Positions 22,743 through 33,935 are shown, numbered from the stretch's first letter. The stretch is DNA of 64,000 bases from Nitratireductor luteus (GCF_026162365.1 NZ_JAOANW010000002.1:1-64000), one strand, 5' to 3'. The notes: generated by a model not told the origin, from the letters alone. Numbers and translations are program-made.

Positions 22743-25028
22743 TCAGGCTCCCGCGCTGTAGGCGGCGATGGCGGCCATGTTGACGATGTCGGAGTCCTTG
22801 GCGTTCAGGGAGACGATCTGCACCGGCTTGTTGAGGCCCACGAGCAGCGGGCCGATGACGGTCGAGCCGCCGAGCTCCTGCAGCATCTTGGTGGAGATCG
22901 AGGCTGAGTGGAAGGCCGGCATTACCAGCACATTGGCCGGTCCCGACAGGCGGCAGAAGGGGTATTGCTGCATCAGCCGCGGGTTGAGCGCGACATCGGC
23001 GGCCATCTCGCCATCATATTCGAAATCGACGCGGCGCTTGTCGAGTATCTTCACCGCTTCCTGCACGCGCTCTGAACGCTCGCCGGGCGGGTGGCCGAAA
23101 GTGGAGTAGGCGAGCATGGCGATACGCGGCTCATAGCCCATGCGGCGGGCGAAGTTGGCCGCTTCCTCCGCGATGTCGGCGATCTGGTGAGCGTCGGGCA
23201 TGTCGTGGACGGCGGTGTCCGCAACGATGACGGTGCGCCCGCGCGCCAGCACAATGGAGGCGCCGATCACCCGGTGCCCCGGCTTGGCGTCGATCACACG
23301 TCGAACGTCGTCGAGGGCAGTGGAATAGTTGCGGGTCATGCCCGTCACCATCGCATCGGCATCGCCCAAAGCCACCATGGTGGCGGCGAAATGGTTACGG
23401 TCGTTGTTGATGATGCGCTGGCAGTCGCGGAAGAGATAACCCTTCCGCTGCAGGCGCTCGTAGAGATGGTCGGCATAGATGCCATTGCGGCGCGAAAGCC
23501 TGGCATTGATGATCTCGATGCCGGGCTTGGAAAGGTCGACGCCGGCGTTCTTCGCCGTTTCCTTGATCTGTTCTTCCCGGCCGAGAAGGATTGCCGTGCC
23601 GAGCTTCTGGTTGGCGTAGGAGACCGCCGCCCGCATCACCTGTTCCTCCTCGCCCTCGGCAAAGACCACGCGCTTGGGCTGGCGGCGCACGCGGTCGTAG
23701 ATGCGCTGCAGCGTGGAGGCGATGGGATCGCGGCGGGCGGAAAGCTCGTTGGTGTATTTCTCGAGGTCGAGAATCGGCTTGCGCGCCACGCCCGAATCCA
23801 TCGCCGCCTGCGCGACGGCCACCGGGATCGCCGAGATCAGCCGGGGGTCGAACGGCACCGGGATAATGTAGTTCGGCCCGTATTTCGGCCGGTTGCCCTG
23901 ATAGGCGGCGGCCACGTCATCCGGCACGTCCTGGCGCGCCAGATCGGCCAAGGCCTGGGCGGCGGCCACCTTCATCGCGTCATTGATGGTGGTCGCCCGC
24001 ACGTCGAGCGCGCCCCGGAAGATATAGGGGAAGCCAAGCACGTTGTTGACCTGGTTCGGGTAGTCGGAACGGCCGGTCGCCATGATGGCGTCGGTGCGGA
24101 TTTCCGCCACCTCCTCCGGCGTGATTTCCGGGTCGGGATTGGCCATGGCGAAGATGATGGGATTCTTGGCCATCGACTGGACCATGGCCGGCGTCAGCGA
24201 GCCCTTGGCCGACAGGCCGAAGAAGACGTCGGCCCCGTCCAGCGCCTCAGCGAGCGTGCGCCTGTCCGTCTCCACGGCGTGGGCCGACTTCCACTGGTTC
24301 ATGCCTTCGGCCCGGCCCTTGTGGACGACGCCCTTGGTGTCGCAGAGGATCACGTTTTCAGGCCGGAATCCCAGCGACTTGACGAGTTCGATGCAGGCGA
24401 TGCCGGCGGCGCCCGCGCCGTTGCACACGAGCCGGGTCGACTGCATGTCGCGGCCGGTCAGGTGCAGCGCGTTGATGAGGCCGGCGATGGCGATGATCGC
24501 CGTGCCGTGCTGGTCGTCATGAAAGACGGGAATGTCCATCGCTTCGCGCAGCCGCTGCTCGATGATGAAGCATTCGGGCGCCTTGATGTCCTCGAGATTG
24601 ATGCCGCCGAAGGACGGCCCGAGCAGCTTCACGCAATTCACGAAAGCGTCGGCGTCTTCCGTGTCGACCTCCAGATCGATGGAATCGACATCGGCGAAGC
24701 GCTTGAACAGCACCGCCTTGCCCTCCATCACCGGCTTGGAGGCCAATGCTCCCAGGTTGCCGAGGCCGAGGATTGCCGTGCCGTTGGAAATCACCGCCAC
24801 GAGATTGCCGCGCGTCGTGTAGTCGAAGGCGCGGCTGGGATCTTCCGCGATGGCCTGAACCGGCACCGCGACTCCGGGCGAATAGGCGAGCGACAGGTCG
24901 CGTTGCGTGGCCATCGGCTTGGTCGGCGTGATCTCCAGCTTTCCGGGCCGCCCCATGGAATGGAAATCGAGCGCTTCTTGCGGGCTGACCGAGGGGCCTT
25001 GCCGTTCCTTCTTTTCCTTATCGGGCAT
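22743..25028 (-). CDS. maeB: NADP-dependent malic enzyme with phosphotransacetylase-like domain
   Basis: 761 residues, the MaeB type. The N-terminal malic enzyme half (about 1-430) includes the substrate and Mg site region YSPGVAVPVQAIAEDP, DDQHGTAIIAIAGL and the NAD(P) fold VCNGAGAAGIACIEL. The C-terminal half (about 440-761) resembles phosphate acetyltransferase, with VFAEGEEEQVMRAA and ARGRTVIVADTAVHDMP. It makes pyruvate and NADPH from malate, and in rhizobia the C-terminal domain is regulatory rather than catalytic. The start at 25028 (MPDKEKKERQ) follows GGAGGATC. It is divergent from mutS. Confidence 0.95.
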   Translation of the reverse strand: MPDKEKKERQGPSVSPQEALDFHSMGRPGKLEITPTKPMATQRDLSLAYSPGVAVPVQAIAEDPSRAFDYTTRGNLVAVISNGTAILGLGNLGALASKPVMEGKAVLFKRFADVDSIDLEVDTEDADAFVNCVKLLGPSFGGINLEDIKAPECFIIEQRLREAMDIPVFHDDQHGTAIIAIAGLINALHLTGRDMQSTRLVCNGAGAAGIACIELVKSLGFRPENVILCDTKGVVHKGRAEGMNQWKSAHAVETDRRTLAEALDGADVFFGLSAKGSLTPAMVQSMAKNPIIFAMANPDPEITPEEVAEIRTDAIMATGRSDYPNQVNNVLGFPYIFRGALDVRATTINDAMKVAAAQALADLARQDVPDDVAAAYQGNRPKYGPNYIIPVPFDPRLISAIPVAVAQAAMDSGVARKPILDLEKYTNELSARRDPIASTLQRIYDRVRRQPKRVVFAEGEEEQVMRAAVSYANQKLGTAILLGREEQIKETAKNAGVDLSKPGIEIINARLSRRNGIYADHLYERLQRKGYLFRDCQRIINNDRNHFAATMVALGDADAMVTGMTRNYSTALDDVRRVIDAKPGHRVIGASIVLARGRTVIVADTAVHDMPDAHQIADIAEEAANFARRMGYEPRIAMLAYSTFGHPPGERSERVQEAVKILDKRRVDFEYDGEMAADVALNPRLMQQYPFCRLSGPANVLVMPAFHSASISTKMLQELGGSTVIGPLLVGLNKPVQIVSLNAKDSDIVNMAAIAAYSAGA

Positions 25029-25108
25029 GTGCGTCTGATCCTCCCGGAACGCCTTCTTGTGGAGTTTTGTCGAAGTCGAGTGCATAAGGCTACACTCCGG
25101 CTCCGTAA

Positions 25109-27889
25109 ATGGCCAAGAAGGGACATGGTTGGAGATTCCGCAAGGGGCGTGTTTTGAACGACGAGACGCTGATCGCCGCGCGCCCGGCCGAGCCGGCCGC
25201 ACCGCCGCCCGCCAATGCCGGCGCGACGCCCATGATGCAGCAATATCTGGAGATAAAGGCGGTCAACGCCGATTCGCTGCTGTTCTATCGCATGGGCGAC
25301 TTCTACGAGCTCTTTTTCGAGGACGCCGAGATTGCCAGCCGGGCGCTCGGCATCACGCTGACCAAGCGCGGCAAGCACCAGGGCGACGACATACCCATGT
25401 GCGGCGTGCCGGTGCATGCGGCGGACGACTATCTGCAAAGGCTTATCGGGCTCGGGCACCGGGTCGCCGTATGCGAGCAGATGGAAGATCCGGCGGAGGC
25501 GAAGAAGCGCGGCTCGAAATCGGTGGTGCGGCGCGATGTCGTGCGGCTGGTGACGCCCGGCACCATCACCGAGGAAAAGCTGCTCGACCCCGCCCAAGCG
25601 AACTATCTGATGGCGCTCGGCCGCGTGAAGGGCGGAGACGAACCGTCGCTGGCGCTCGCCTGGATCGACATTTCGACCGGCATCTTTCGCGTCGCCGCCA
25701 CCAGCGCCGACCGGCTTCTGGCCGATATTCTCCGCATCGACCCGCGCGAATTGGTGATGGCCGAAACGGTCTATCACGACCCCGCGCTGCGGCCGGTTCT
25801 CGACGCGCTCGGCCGCATCGCCGGGCCGCAGCCGACCAGCACCTTCGACAGCGCCAGCGCGGAAATGCGGCTGACGCGCTTTTACGGCGTGGCGACGCTC
25901 GACGGGTTCGGGCAGTTCTCGCGGGCCGAGCTTTCGGCCATCGCCGGGGCGGTCGCCTATGTGGAGAAGACGCAGGTTTCCGAGCGCCCGCCGCTCGGCC
26001 GGCCCGAACGCGACGACGAGAGCCGGAGCCTGTTCATCGACCCTGCCACCCGCGCCAATCTGGAGCTGACGCGCACGCTTTCGGGAAACCGGGAGGGCAG
26101 CCTTTTGAAGGCCATCGACCGCACCGTGACGGGAGCGGGCGGACGGCTTCTGGCCGAGCGGCTTACCGCGCCGCTGACGGACCCGTCCATAATCGCCGAG
26201 CGGCTCGATTCGGTCTCCTTCTTCCTGGCCGAGCCCAGCCTGCGCGATCAGTTGCGGGAGACCCTGAAGGGCGTGCCCGATTTCGCCCGGGCCTTGTCGC
26301 GCATCGCGCTCAACCGCGGCGGGCCGCGCGATCTGGGCGCGCTGTCGGCGGGCCTGACGGCGGCGCGGGAGGCGGCGGGGCTGCTTGCCGCTAAGGAACT
26401 GCCGGCGGAATTGCGCGCGGCCGTCGAAAAGATCGAGGCGCTGCCTGGCGAGCTCGCCGCCCATCTCGACCGCGCGCTGGCGGACGAGCTGCCCCTTCTC
26501 AAGCGGGACGGCGGTTTCGTGCGCGCCACCTATAACGGCGAACTGGACGAAATGCGCGCGCTGCGCGACCAGTCGCGCCGCATCATCGCGGGAATGGAAA
26601 AGGACCTGATCGAGGAAACGGGCATCCGCTCGCTCAAGATCCGGCACAACAATGTGCTGGGCTACTATATCGAGGTCACGGCCAACAACGCCCAGGCGTT
26701 GAACGGCTCCGACGAGGCCAAGGCGCGCTTCATCCACCGGCAGACGATGGCCAGCGCGATGCGCTTCACCACCACGGAACTGGCCGAGCTGGAAACAAAG
26801 ATCGCCAACGCCGCCGACCGCGCGCTGGGCATAGAACTTGCCGTGTTCGAACGGCTGGTGGGCGAGGTGGTGGCGGCTTCGGACGCCTTGCGGGCGGGGG
26901 CCGCGGCGCTGGCCGTGCTCGACGTTTCGGCGGCGCTGGCCGTGCTGGCGGAGACCGAGGATTACTGCCGGCCGCAGGTCGACGACAGCCTGGATTTCCA
27001 CATCGAGGGCGGCCGGCATCCGGTGGTGGAGCAGGCGCTGCGCAAGCAGTTGGCAGAGCCCTTCGTGGCCAACGATTGCGATCTTTCACCAGCTGAAAGT
27101 GCAAAATACGGGGCAATCTGGCTGTTAACCGGCCCCAATATGGGCGGAAAATCCACCTTTTTGCGCCAAAATGCGCTGATTTCGGTCCTGGCTCAGATGG
27201 GATCCTTCGTCCCGGCCCGGCAGGTCCGGCTCGGCGTGGTGGACCGCCTGTTCTCGCGCGTCGGCGCCTCCGACGATCTGGCGCGGGGCCGTTCCACCTT
27301 CATGGTGGAGATGGTGGAGACGGCGGCGATCCTAAACCAGGCGGGCGAGCGGTCGCTGGTGATCCTCGACGAGATCGGCCGGGGCACGGCCACTTTCGAC
27401 GGGTTGTCGATCGCCTGGGCGGCGGTGGAATATCTGCATGAGCACAATCGCTGCCGGGCGCTCTTTGCCACCCATTTCCACGAGATGACGGCGCTTTCGG
27501 AAAAGCTCGGCCGGCTTGCCAATGTGACGATGCGGGTGAAGGAATTCGAGGGCGACGTCATTTTCCTGCACGAGATCGGCAAGGGCGCGGCCGACCGCTC
27601 CTACGGTGTCCAGGTCGCGCGGCTGGCGGGCTTGCCGCCGGCGGTCGTCGAGCGGGCGCGCGCCGTGCTGCACGAGCTGGAGGAAGGCGAAACCACGGGC
27701 AAGGCGGCGCGCCTTGTCGACGACCTGCCGCTATTCACGGCTGCGGTGCGGCAGGAGCCGGAGAAGCCGAAAAGGCCGGACCGTCTTTCGCAAATGCTGG
27801 CCGGCCTCAATCCCGACGAGATGACGCCGCGCGAAGCGCTGGAGGCGCTTTACCGGCTGAAGGAGGAAGCGGGACGGCGGGGAAGCTGA
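25109..27889 (+). CDS. mutS: DNA mismatch repair protein MutS
   Basis: Mismatch-recognition ATPase of 926 residues from the ATG at 25109. The mismatch-binding domain contains the phenylalanine wedge motif in [13 protein letters not shown] (about 60-72). The ATPase domain has Walker [10 protein letters not shown] (about 676-684) and Walker [17 protein letters not shown]. The start is uncertain: no ribosome site precedes 25109, whereas TTG at 25154 follows AAGGGG and would give 911 residues. Downstream, glnD follows after about 117 bp in the same direction. The mutS-glnD-murJ order is typical for Rhizobiales. Confidence 0.97.
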   Translation: MAKKGHGWRFRKGRVLNDETLIAARPAEPAAPPPANAGATPMMQQYLEIKAVNADSLLFYRMGDFYELFFEDAEIASRALGITLTKRGKHQGDDIPMCGVPVHAADDYLQRLIGLGHRVAVCEQMEDPAEAKKRGSKSVVRRDVVRLVTPGTITEEKLLDPAQANYLMALGRVKGGDEPSLALAWIDISTGIFRVAATSADRLLADILRIDPRELVMAETVYHDPALRPVLDALGRIAGPQPTSTFDSASAEMRLTRFYGVATLDGFGQFSRAELSAIAGAVAYVEKTQVSERPPLGRPERDDESRSLFIDPATRANLELTRTLSGNREGSLLKAIDRTVTGAGGRLLAERLTAPLTDPSIIAERLDSVSFFLAEPSLRDQLRETLKGVPDFARALSRIALNRGGPRDLGALSAGLTAAREAAGLLAAKELPAELRAAVEKIEALPGELAAHLDRALADELPLLKRDGGFVRATYNGELDEMRALRDQSRRIIAGMEKDLIEETGIRSLKIRHNNVLGYYIEVTANNAQALNGSDEAKARFIHRQTMASAMRFTTTELAELETKIANAADRALGIELAVFERLVGEVVAASDALRAGAAALAVLDVSAALAVLAETEDYCRPQVDDSLDFHIEGGRHPVVEQALRKQLAEPFVANDCDLSPAESAKYGAIWLLTGPNMGGKSTFLRQNALISVLAQMGSFVPARQVRLGVVDRLFSRVGASDDLARGRSTFMVEMVETAAILNQAGERSLVILDEIGRGTATFDGLSIAWAAVEYLHEHNRCRALFATHFHEMTALSEKLGRLANVTMRVKEFEGDVIFLHEIGKGAADRSYGVQVARLAGLPPAVVERARAVLHELEEGETTGKAARLVDDLPLFTAAVRQEPEKPKRPDRLSQMLAGLNPDEMTPREALEALYRLKEEAGRRGS

Positions 27890-28006
27890 AGGGCGCATGG
27901 CCTGCGATTTATCGAAAGCGCGGCCGCGCGTTGCCATTTCACCGCCGCCGCAAAAGCGCTATAGACGCCGGAACGTGGCGCGCTGCGCCGCCGGCGAGAG
28001 GCGTAT

Positions 28007-30814
28007 ATGGCAAGAATTCCCCTTAAGCTCGACCAGATCATCGACGGCGCGAAACTGCGCGAGAATCTTGCGGCAATCGGCAAGAATGTCGACGCGGGTT
28101 CTGCCGAGGCCCGCGCAAGCATCATGAAGCTCCTGAAATCGACACTGGCCGAAGGGCGCGCGGCCGCCGAGGCGATGTTGGGAGAAGACGGCGGCGGCAC
28201 GGCCTGCGCCATCCGCCTTTCCCATCTCATGGACGAGATCGTCCGCGCGCTCTACGATTTCGCGGGCACTCACGTCTACAAGTCCGAGAACCCGTCGACC
28301 GCCGAGCGCATGGCGGTGATCGCCGTCGGCGGCTATGGGCGCGGCACACTGGCTCCCGGTTCCGACATCGACCTGCTTTTCCTGCTGCCGTACAAGCAGA
28401 CGCCCTGGGGCGAGCAGGTGGCCGAATACATGCTCTACATGTTCTGGGACATGGGGCTGAAGGTCGGCCACGCGACCCGCAATCTCGATGAATGCGTGCG
28501 GCTGGCGCGCACTGATTACACCATCAGCACCGCCGTCCTGGAAGCGCGCTTCATATGCGGCGAGGTCGCGCTCTACGATGATCTCATCACCCGTTTCGAC
28601 AACGAAGTGGTCAGGGACACGGGCGCCGACTACATCCAGGCCAAGCTTGCCGAGCGCGATACGCGCCACTCGAAAGCGGGCGAAAGCCGCTACCTCGTCG
28701 AGCCCAATATCAAGGACGGCAAGGGCGGACTGCGCGACCTGCACACGCTTTTCTGGATCGGCAAATATTATTACCGCGTGCGCGAGGCCGAGGAACTGGT
28801 GGCGAAAGGCGTCTTCACCCGCCGAGAGTATCTGCAATTCCGCAAGGCCGAGGATTTCCTGTGGGCAGTGCGCTGCCATCTGCATTTCCTCACCGGCAAG
28901 CCGGAAGAGCGCCTGCATTTCGATGTCCAGCGCGATATCGCGGAGCGGCTCGGCTATACCAGCCATCCGGGATTGTCGGCCGTCGAGCGCTTCATGAAAC
29001 ACTACTTCCTCACCGCGAAGTCGGTGGGCGACCTCACCCGCATCTTCTGCGCCGCGCTCGAAGAGGAGCAGGCCAAGCATGTGCCAGGCTTCAATCGCAT
29101 CTTCCAGACCTTCTCGCGGCGCAAGCGGAAGCTCGCCGGCACCAGCGATTTCATCGTCGACAATCACCGCATCAACATCGCCGACGAGGGGGTGTTCGAG
29201 CGCGACCCGGTCAACATGCTGCGCATGTTCTGGTTCGCCGACCGGCATGGGCTGGAGTATCACCCAGAAGCGCTGAAGCTGCTCACCCGCTCGTTAAAGC
29301 TCATCGACCGGAATCTGCGCCGCAATGAGGAAGCCAACCAGCTTTTCATGGATTTGCTCACCTCGAGCCGCGATCCCGAACTCAACATGCGCCGCATGAA
29401 CGAAGCGGGGGTGCTGGGCAAGCTCATCCCAGAGTTCAACAAGATCGTGGCGATGATGCAGTTCTCCATGTACCACCATTATACGGTGGACGAGCACCTG
29501 ATCCGCTGCATCGGCGTTCTGGCGGAGATCGACCGCGGCGAAGGCGACAAGGCGCATCCGCTCGCCCATGAGCTGATGAAGGGCCTGAAGGCGTTCCGCC
29601 CGGTGCTCTATACGGCCATGCTGCTTCATGACATTGCCAAGGGCAGGCCGGAAGACCATTCAGTCGCAGGCGCGAAGATCGCGCGCAGGCTGTGCCCACA
29701 TATGGGCTTCGACAAGGCGGATACAGAGCTTATCGCGTGGCTGGTCGAACAGCATCTGGCCATGTCGATGACCGCGCAGACCCGGGATCTCAACGACCGC
29801 AAGACCATCCAGGACTTTGCCGATGCGGTGCAGTCGGTCGACCGGCTCAAGCTGCTTCTCGTATTGACCGTCTGCGACATTCGCGGCGTCGGCCCGGGCG
29901 TGTGGAACGGCTGGAAGGGACAGCTCCTGCGCACGCTTTACTACGAGACCGAGCTGCTCTTGACCGGCGGCTTCTCCGAGGCTTCCCGCGCCACCCGCGC
30001 CGAGCGCGCCCGCGCCGAACTTGCCGAGGGCCTTGCCAATGCGGGCTGGGAGGAGAGCGAGGCGCAGCGCTATGTGCGGCTGCATTATGAAAACTACCTT
30101 TTGGCGGTCGACCACAAGGACCAGCTCCGCCATGCCGCCTTTATCCGCGCCGCCGACCGCGAGGGCAAGGCACTGGCCACCATGGTCAAGCCGCACACGT
30201 TCGAGGCGGTGACCGAGATCACCGTGCTGGCGCCCGATCATCCGCGCCTGCTGTCGGTGATCGCCGGAGCGTGCTCGGCGGCCCAAGCCAATATCGTGGA
30301 CGCACAGGTCTTCACCACGACGGACGGACGGGCGCTCGACACGATCCTGATCAACCGCGCCTTCGACTTCGATGCCGACGAGCGCCGACGAGCCGAGCGG
30401 GTGGGCAAGCTGATCGAGGACGTGCTTGCGGGCAGGACCTATCTGCCCGAGGTCATCGAGCAGAGGGCCAAACCCCGGCGAGGCGCGAAAGCATTCAGCG
30501 TCGAGCCGCGCGCGGAAGTGCGCAACACACTGTCGAACCGCTTTTCCGTTATCGAGATCGAATGCCTGGACCGGCCGGGACTGCTGTCTGAGATCACCGG
30601 CACGCTGTCGAACCTGTCCCTCGACATCGCCTCGGCTCACATCACGACCTTCGGCGAGAAGGTCATCGACACGTTCTACGTGACCGACCTGACGGGGCAG
30701 AAGATCGACAATCCCGACCGGCTGGAGGCGATCAGCCGCAAGCTGCTGGCGACGCTGGAAAAGGCACCGGCCGGCAACGGGGCCAGGAGCAAGACAAAGG
30801 CAATGGCGGAATGA
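28007..30814 (+). CDS. glnD: Bifunctional uridylyltransferase/uridylyl-removing enzyme
   Basis: 935-residue nitrogen sensor that uridylylates PII when glutamine is low and reverses this when glutamine is high. The nucleotidyltransferase motif [18 protein letters not shown] (about 109-126) carries the two metal-binding aspartates. The HD domain is near 500-600 ([15 protein letters not shown]). Two C-terminal ACT domains (about 744-820 and 850-925) sense glutamine. It lies between mutS and murJ on one strand and its output would feed rpoN-dependent genes. A 43-bp inverted repeat follows its stop. Confidence 0.97.
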   Translation: MARIPLKLDQIIDGAKLRENLAAIGKNVDAGSAEARASIMKLLKSTLAEGRAAAEAMLGEDGGGTACAIRLSHLMDEIVRALYDFAGTHVYKSENPSTAERMAVIAVGGYGRGTLAPGSDIDLLFLLPYKQTPWGEQVAEYMLYMFWDMGLKVGHATRNLDECVRLARTDYTISTAVLEARFICGEVALYDDLITRFDNEVVRDTGADYIQAKLAERDTRHSKAGESRYLVEPNIKDGKGGLRDLHTLFWIGKYYYRVREAEELVAKGVFTRREYLQFRKAEDFLWAVRCHLHFLTGKPEERLHFDVQRDIAERLGYTSHPGLSAVERFMKHYFLTAKSVGDLTRIFCAALEEEQAKHVPGFNRIFQTFSRRKRKLAGTSDFIVDNHRINIADEGVFERDPVNMLRMFWFADRHGLEYHPEALKLLTRSLKLIDRNLRRNEEANQLFMDLLTSSRDPELNMRRMNEAGVLGKLIPEFNKIVAMMQFSMYHHYTVDEHLIRCIGVLAEIDRGEGDKAHPLAHELMKGLKAFRPVLYTAMLLHDIAKGRPEDHSVAGAKIARRLCPHMGFDKADTELIAWLVEQHLAMSMTAQTRDLNDRKTIQDFADAVQSVDRLKLLLVLTVCDIRGVGPGVWNGWKGQLLRTLYYETELLLTGGFSEASRATRAERARAELAEGLANAGWEESEAQRYVRLHYENYLLAVDHKDQLRHAAFIRAADREGKALATMVKPHTFEAVTEITVLAPDHPRLLSVIAGACSAAQANIVDAQVFTTTDGRALDTILINRAFDFDADERRRAERVGKLIEDVLAGRTYLPEVIEQRAKPRRGAKAFSVEPRAEVRNTLSNRFSVIEIECLDRPGLLSEITGTLSNLSLDIASAHITTFGEKVIDTFYVTDLTGQKIDNPDRLEAISRKLLATLEKAPAGNGARSKTKAMAE

Positions 30815-30844
30815 TGATCATCGCGCATGCTTGCTCCCGCACAC

Positions 30845-30996
30845 CCCCCTCTGCCCTGCCGGGCATCTCCCCCTCAAGGGGGGAGATCGGCCTTCACAAA
30901 CGACTTGCATCCCCGGCAGCGTTGAAGATTGGCAAAATCTTCGAGGCCGTCCAATCTCCCCCCTTGAGGGGGAGATGCCCGGCAGGGCAGAGGGGG
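30845..30996. repeat. Composite inverted repeat with perfect 43-bp arms
   Basis: The left arm 30845-30887 and right arm 30954-30996 are exact reverse complements over 43 bp, around a 66-bp centre. Each arm also contains its own small palindrome (ATCTCCCCC/GGGGGGAGAT). It resembles intergenic mosaic or REP-type elements of rhizobia. It separates glnD from murJ and would form a very stable RNA stem in read-through transcripts. Confidence 0.92.
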
Positions 30997-31037
30997 ATGG
31001 TGCAGAGGCGCCGCCGCAAATCCGGCTTCTTCCTCTC

Positions 31038-32615
31038 ATGAGTCTTATCGGAAAATTCGCCAGCGTGGGCAGCGCGACGATGGCGAGCCGGGTGCTGGGT
31101 TTCGCGCGCGAGGCGCTGATCGCGGCGGCGCTTGGCGCGGGGCCGGTGACCGATGCCTTCTACGCGGCCTTCCGCTTTCCCAATCTCTTTCGCCGGCTCT
31201 TTGCCGAGGGTGCGTTCAACACGGCTTTCATCCCGCTCTTCGCCAAGGAGATGGAGGGCGGCGGGATGGAGGCAGCCCGCAAGTTCGGCGAGGATGTGCT
31301 GGCGGTGCTGGTGACGGCGCTGGTCGCGCTGTCGGCGCTGGCCATGATCGCCATGCCGTTCCTGGTCGCGACGGTCGTTGCCCCCGGCTTTTCCGACACG
31401 CCCGAAAAATTCGACCTCACGGTGGCGATGACGCGGATCATGTTTCCGTATCTCTTCTGCATGTCGCTGGTCGCCATGCTGTCGGGGGTCATGAATTCGA
31501 TGCGGCGGTTCTTTCTGGCCGCGCTTGTTCCCGTGCTGCTCAACGTCATTCTCATCGCCGTGCTTATCGCCGCCCTGGCGGGCGGCTTCGACGCACGCGT
31601 GACCGGACATTGGCTGGCATGGGGGGTATTCGTTTCGGGTTTCGCCCAGCTCGGCATTCTGGTGGTCGCCGTACGTCGGCACGGCTTTTCGGTGCGGCTG
31701 CGGGCACCGCGCTTGACGCCTTCGGTCAAGCGGCTTCTGGTGCTGATGGGGCCCGCGCTGCTGACCGGCGGGATCATGCAGATCAATCTGCTGGTTGGCC
31801 AGATCATCGCGTCGCAGCAGGACAAGGCGATTTCTCTGCTCAATTTCGCCGACCGCATCAACCAGCTGCCGCTCGGCGTGATCGGCATTGCCGTCGGGGT
31901 CGTGCTCCTGCCGGAGCTTTCCCGATCGCTCAAGGCCGGCGACCTCGCCGACGCGCAGCATCTGCAGAACCGTTCGCTGGAATTCGCGCTTGGTCTGACG
32001 GTGCCGGCGGCGGTCGGGCTCATGGTCATGCCCGCGCCCCTCATCGCCTTGCTCTACGAGCGGGGCGAGTTCACCGCGCTAGATACGGTCATGACCGCGT
32101 CGGCGCTTGCCGCCTTCGCCAGCGGCCTGCCCGCCTATGTGCTGGCCAAGGTCTTCCAGCCGGGCTTCTTCGCGCGCGAGGATATGAAGACGCCGATGTG
32201 GTATTCGCTGGCGTCGGTGGTGACCAATATCGCCGTCAGCCTGGCGCTGTTTCCCTATCTCGGCCATGTCGCCATCGCCATCGGCACGTCGGCCTCGGCC
32301 TGGCTCAATGTGGCGCTGTTGGCGGGCACGCTGTGGCGGCGGGATTATTTCCGTCCCTCGGCGCTTACCCTGCGGCGGGTCGTGATGATCGTGCTTTCCA
32401 GTGCCCTCATGGGGCTCGTGGTCTGGGCGCTGATGTCCGCCCTTGCCGGCACGCTGGCCGGGGGCAGCGCTTGGCTGCGCGGGCTCGCCGTGCTTCTGAT
32501 CGTTGCGCTCGGGGCGCTTTCCTATCTGGTGCTGGCCGTGCTGACCGGGGCTGTGGACCGCAACGAGCTCAAGGGGATGTTTCGCAGGCGCAGGCGCCCT
32601 GGCCAGGTGAGATAG
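31038..32615 (+). CDS. murJ: Lipid II flippase MurJ
   Basis: 525-residue MATE/MOP-superfamily membrane protein with about fourteen helices that flips lipid II to the periplasm. The N-terminal motif MSLIGKFASVGSATMASRVL and GFAREALIAAALGAG and the conserved FRLFAEGAFNTAFIP-like segment (about residues 45-60) match MurJ. The start at 31038 is chosen because the upstream frame crosses the inverted repeat. It follows glnD in the same direction. In relatives trpS commonly comes next; here ptsN converges instead. Confidence 0.95.
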   Translation: MSLIGKFASVGSATMASRVLGFAREALIAAALGAGPVTDAFYAAFRFPNLFRRLFAEGAFNTAFIPLFAKEMEGGGMEAARKFGEDVLAVLVTALVALSALAMIAMPFLVATVVAPGFSDTPEKFDLTVAMTRIMFPYLFCMSLVAMLSGVMNSMRRFFLAALVPVLLNVILIAVLIAALAGGFDARVTGHWLAWGVFVSGFAQLGILVVAVRRHGFSVRLRAPRLTPSVKRLLVLMGPALLTGGIMQINLLVGQIIASQQDKAISLLNFADRINQLPLGVIGIAVGVVLLPELSRSLKAGDLADAQHLQNRSLEFALGLTVPAAVGLMVMPAPLIALLYERGEFTALDTVMTASALAAFASGLPAYVLAKVFQPGFFAREDMKTPMWYSLASVVTNIAVSLALFPYLGHVAIAIGTSASAWLNVALLAGTLWRRDYFRPSALTLRRVVMIVLSSALMGLVVWALMSALAGTLAGGSAWLRGLAVLLIVALGALSYLVLAVLTGAVDRNELKGMFRRRRRPGQVR

Positions 32616-32630
32616 GTCTTCTGCTGAGCG

Positions 32631-33095
32631 TCAGGCGGCGTTCGAGGCGGGGGCCTGGGACAGGAACGTGTGGATGGCGGTCGCATCCTTGGTGCCGCGG
32701 ATCTTGGCGGTCGTGTCGCCGTCGCGCAGGACCCGGGCGATGCGGGACAGGGCCTTCAGGTGATCGGCGCCCGCGCCCTCCGGGGCCAGAAGCAGGAAGA
32801 CCAGATCCACCGGCAGGTCGTCGAGGGCGTCGAACTCGACCGGATGGTCCAGTCGGGCGAAGACGCCCTTGATCTCCTTGATGCCAGGTAGTTTTCCATG
32901 GGGGATGGCTATGCCGTTGCCCACGCCGGTTGATCCAAGCCGCTCACGCTGAAGAATCGTATCGAAGATTTCGCGCTCGGAGAGTCCGGTGACGGCGGCG
33001 GCCTTTTCCGACAGGAGTTGCAGAACCTGTTTCTTGGAGTTGGCCTTCAAGGCGGGCACAACGGCCTCGACCTCGATCAGATCGCTCAAATCCAT
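32631..33095 (-). CDS. ptsN: Nitrogen-PTS EIIA-like regulatory protein PtsN
   Basis: 154-residue EIIA(Ntr) protein. The phosphorylatable histidine lies in NGIAIPHGKLPG (about residues 58-69), followed by GVFARLDHPVEFDA and VFLLLAPEGAGADHLKAL. As the end of the PTSNtr phosphorelay it regulates potassium, carbon and nitrogen functions by protein contact. The ATG at 33095 (MDLSDLIEVEAVV) is preferred over one three codons upstream, because AGAGGA is then at proper spacing. It follows hpf and rpoN on the same strand, the canonical linkage. Confidence 0.95.
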   Translation of the reverse strand: MDLSDLIEVEAVVPALKANSKKQVLQLLSEKAAAVTGLSEREIFDTILQRERLGSTGVGNGIAIPHGKLPGIKEIKGVFARLDHPVEFDALDDLPVDLVFLLLAPEGAGADHLKALSRIARVLRDGDTTAKIRGTKDATAIHTFLSQAPASNAA

Positions 33096-33143
33096 GTCAT
33101 GCATCCTCTGCTTCGGCGCTGGCTGCAAGGCCGCCGGCCGGAA

Positions 33144-33719
33144 TCATCCGTTGGCGACAACCGACGGGTCGATCCAGCCGATATTGCCGTCCGCACGGCG
33201 ATAGACAATGTTCACCTCGTTGCTGCCGGCGTTGCGGAACACAAAAACGGGGCTGTCTTTCGTGTCGAGTTCGATAACCGCCGAGGCGACCGACATCGAC
33301 CTCAAGGCCAGACGCGATTCGGCCACCACGGTGGGGGCGTAATCGTCCGGCACCTCGTCGTCCTCATCGGCGACCGGCGCCATGACCCTGTAGGCGATGT
33401 CCAGCGGGTCCTGACCGTCGCCGGTGGGGTGTGACTTCAGCCGGCGCTTGTAGCGGCGCAGGCGCTTTTCCACGCGCTCGGCGGCGGCATCGAAGGCAAG
33501 CTGAGGTTCCATGGCCTTGCCGGAACCCTGCAGGCTCATGCCGGTGTCGAGGTGAATGGAGCAGTCGGCGGCGAAGCCGGACCCGGACTTTTCAACGGTG
33601 ACGCGGCCGGCAAATCCGCCATCGAAATATTTGTCGACGGCCTCACCGATCCTGCCTTCGATGCGGGTGCGGAACGCATCGCCGATGTCCATGTTCTTGC
33701 CAGAAATGCGGAGGCTCAT
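33144..33719 (-). CDS. hpf: Ribosome hibernation promoting factor, long form
   Basis: 191 residues. The N-terminal HPF/RaiA domain (about 1-100: LRISGKNMDIGDAFRTRIEG, later KRLRRYKRRLKSH) is followed by a C-terminal dimerisation domain (about 125-190, SPVFVFRNAGSNEVNIVYRR). The long form dimerises ribosomes into inactive 100S particles during stationary phase. It lies between rpoN and ptsN. The 216-bp gap upstream contains a hairpin and a possible -10 (TATAAA), so it may also have its own promoter. Confidence 0.95.
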   Translation of the reverse strand: MSLRISGKNMDIGDAFRTRIEGRIGEAVDKYFDGGFAGRVTVEKSGSGFAADCSIHLDTGMSLQGSGKAMEPQLAFDAAAERVEKRLRRYKRRLKSHPTGDGQDPLDIAYRVMAPVADEDDEVPDDYAPTVVAESRLALRSMSVASAVIELDTKDSPVFVFRNAGSNEVNIVYRRADGNIGWIDPSVVANG

Positions 33720-33846
33720 GTGAGAAAGGACCTTCCCTCAAGTGAATGTTCGGGTCTGAGAGTTTATACCTGTGGCCTGCGCAAACAAGGTTTCGCAACG
33801 GTAATTCGGAGCCGCCTAGCGATTCTCGCACCATGAGAGCAAGGCA

Positions 33847-33899
33847 GGAAGCCACCGCTCCAACCGCTATCTCATGCGGGCGGGCTTCTAGTGGCTTCC
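33847..33899 (-). other. Hairpin between rpoN and hpf
   Basis: GGAAGCCAC (33847-33855) and GTGGCTTCC (33891-33899) are exact reverse complements with a 35-nt interval that can pair further. It sits 37 bp past the rpoN stop. Without a T run it is a partial terminator or processing site at best. Confidence 0.4.
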
Positions 33900-33935
33900 C
33901 GCGGGCTTGTCAATGAACTCCCAAGGGGCGGAACC

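Noticed and set aside
30831-31037. In-frame extension of murJ through the inverted repeat
   Set aside because: It encodes the 43-bp repeat arms; MurJ homologues start at the 31038 ATG motif.
33720-33935. Sigma-54 promoter upstream of hpf
   Set aside because: No TGGC-N8-TTGC pattern was found in the gap; only a possible TATAAA hexamer.
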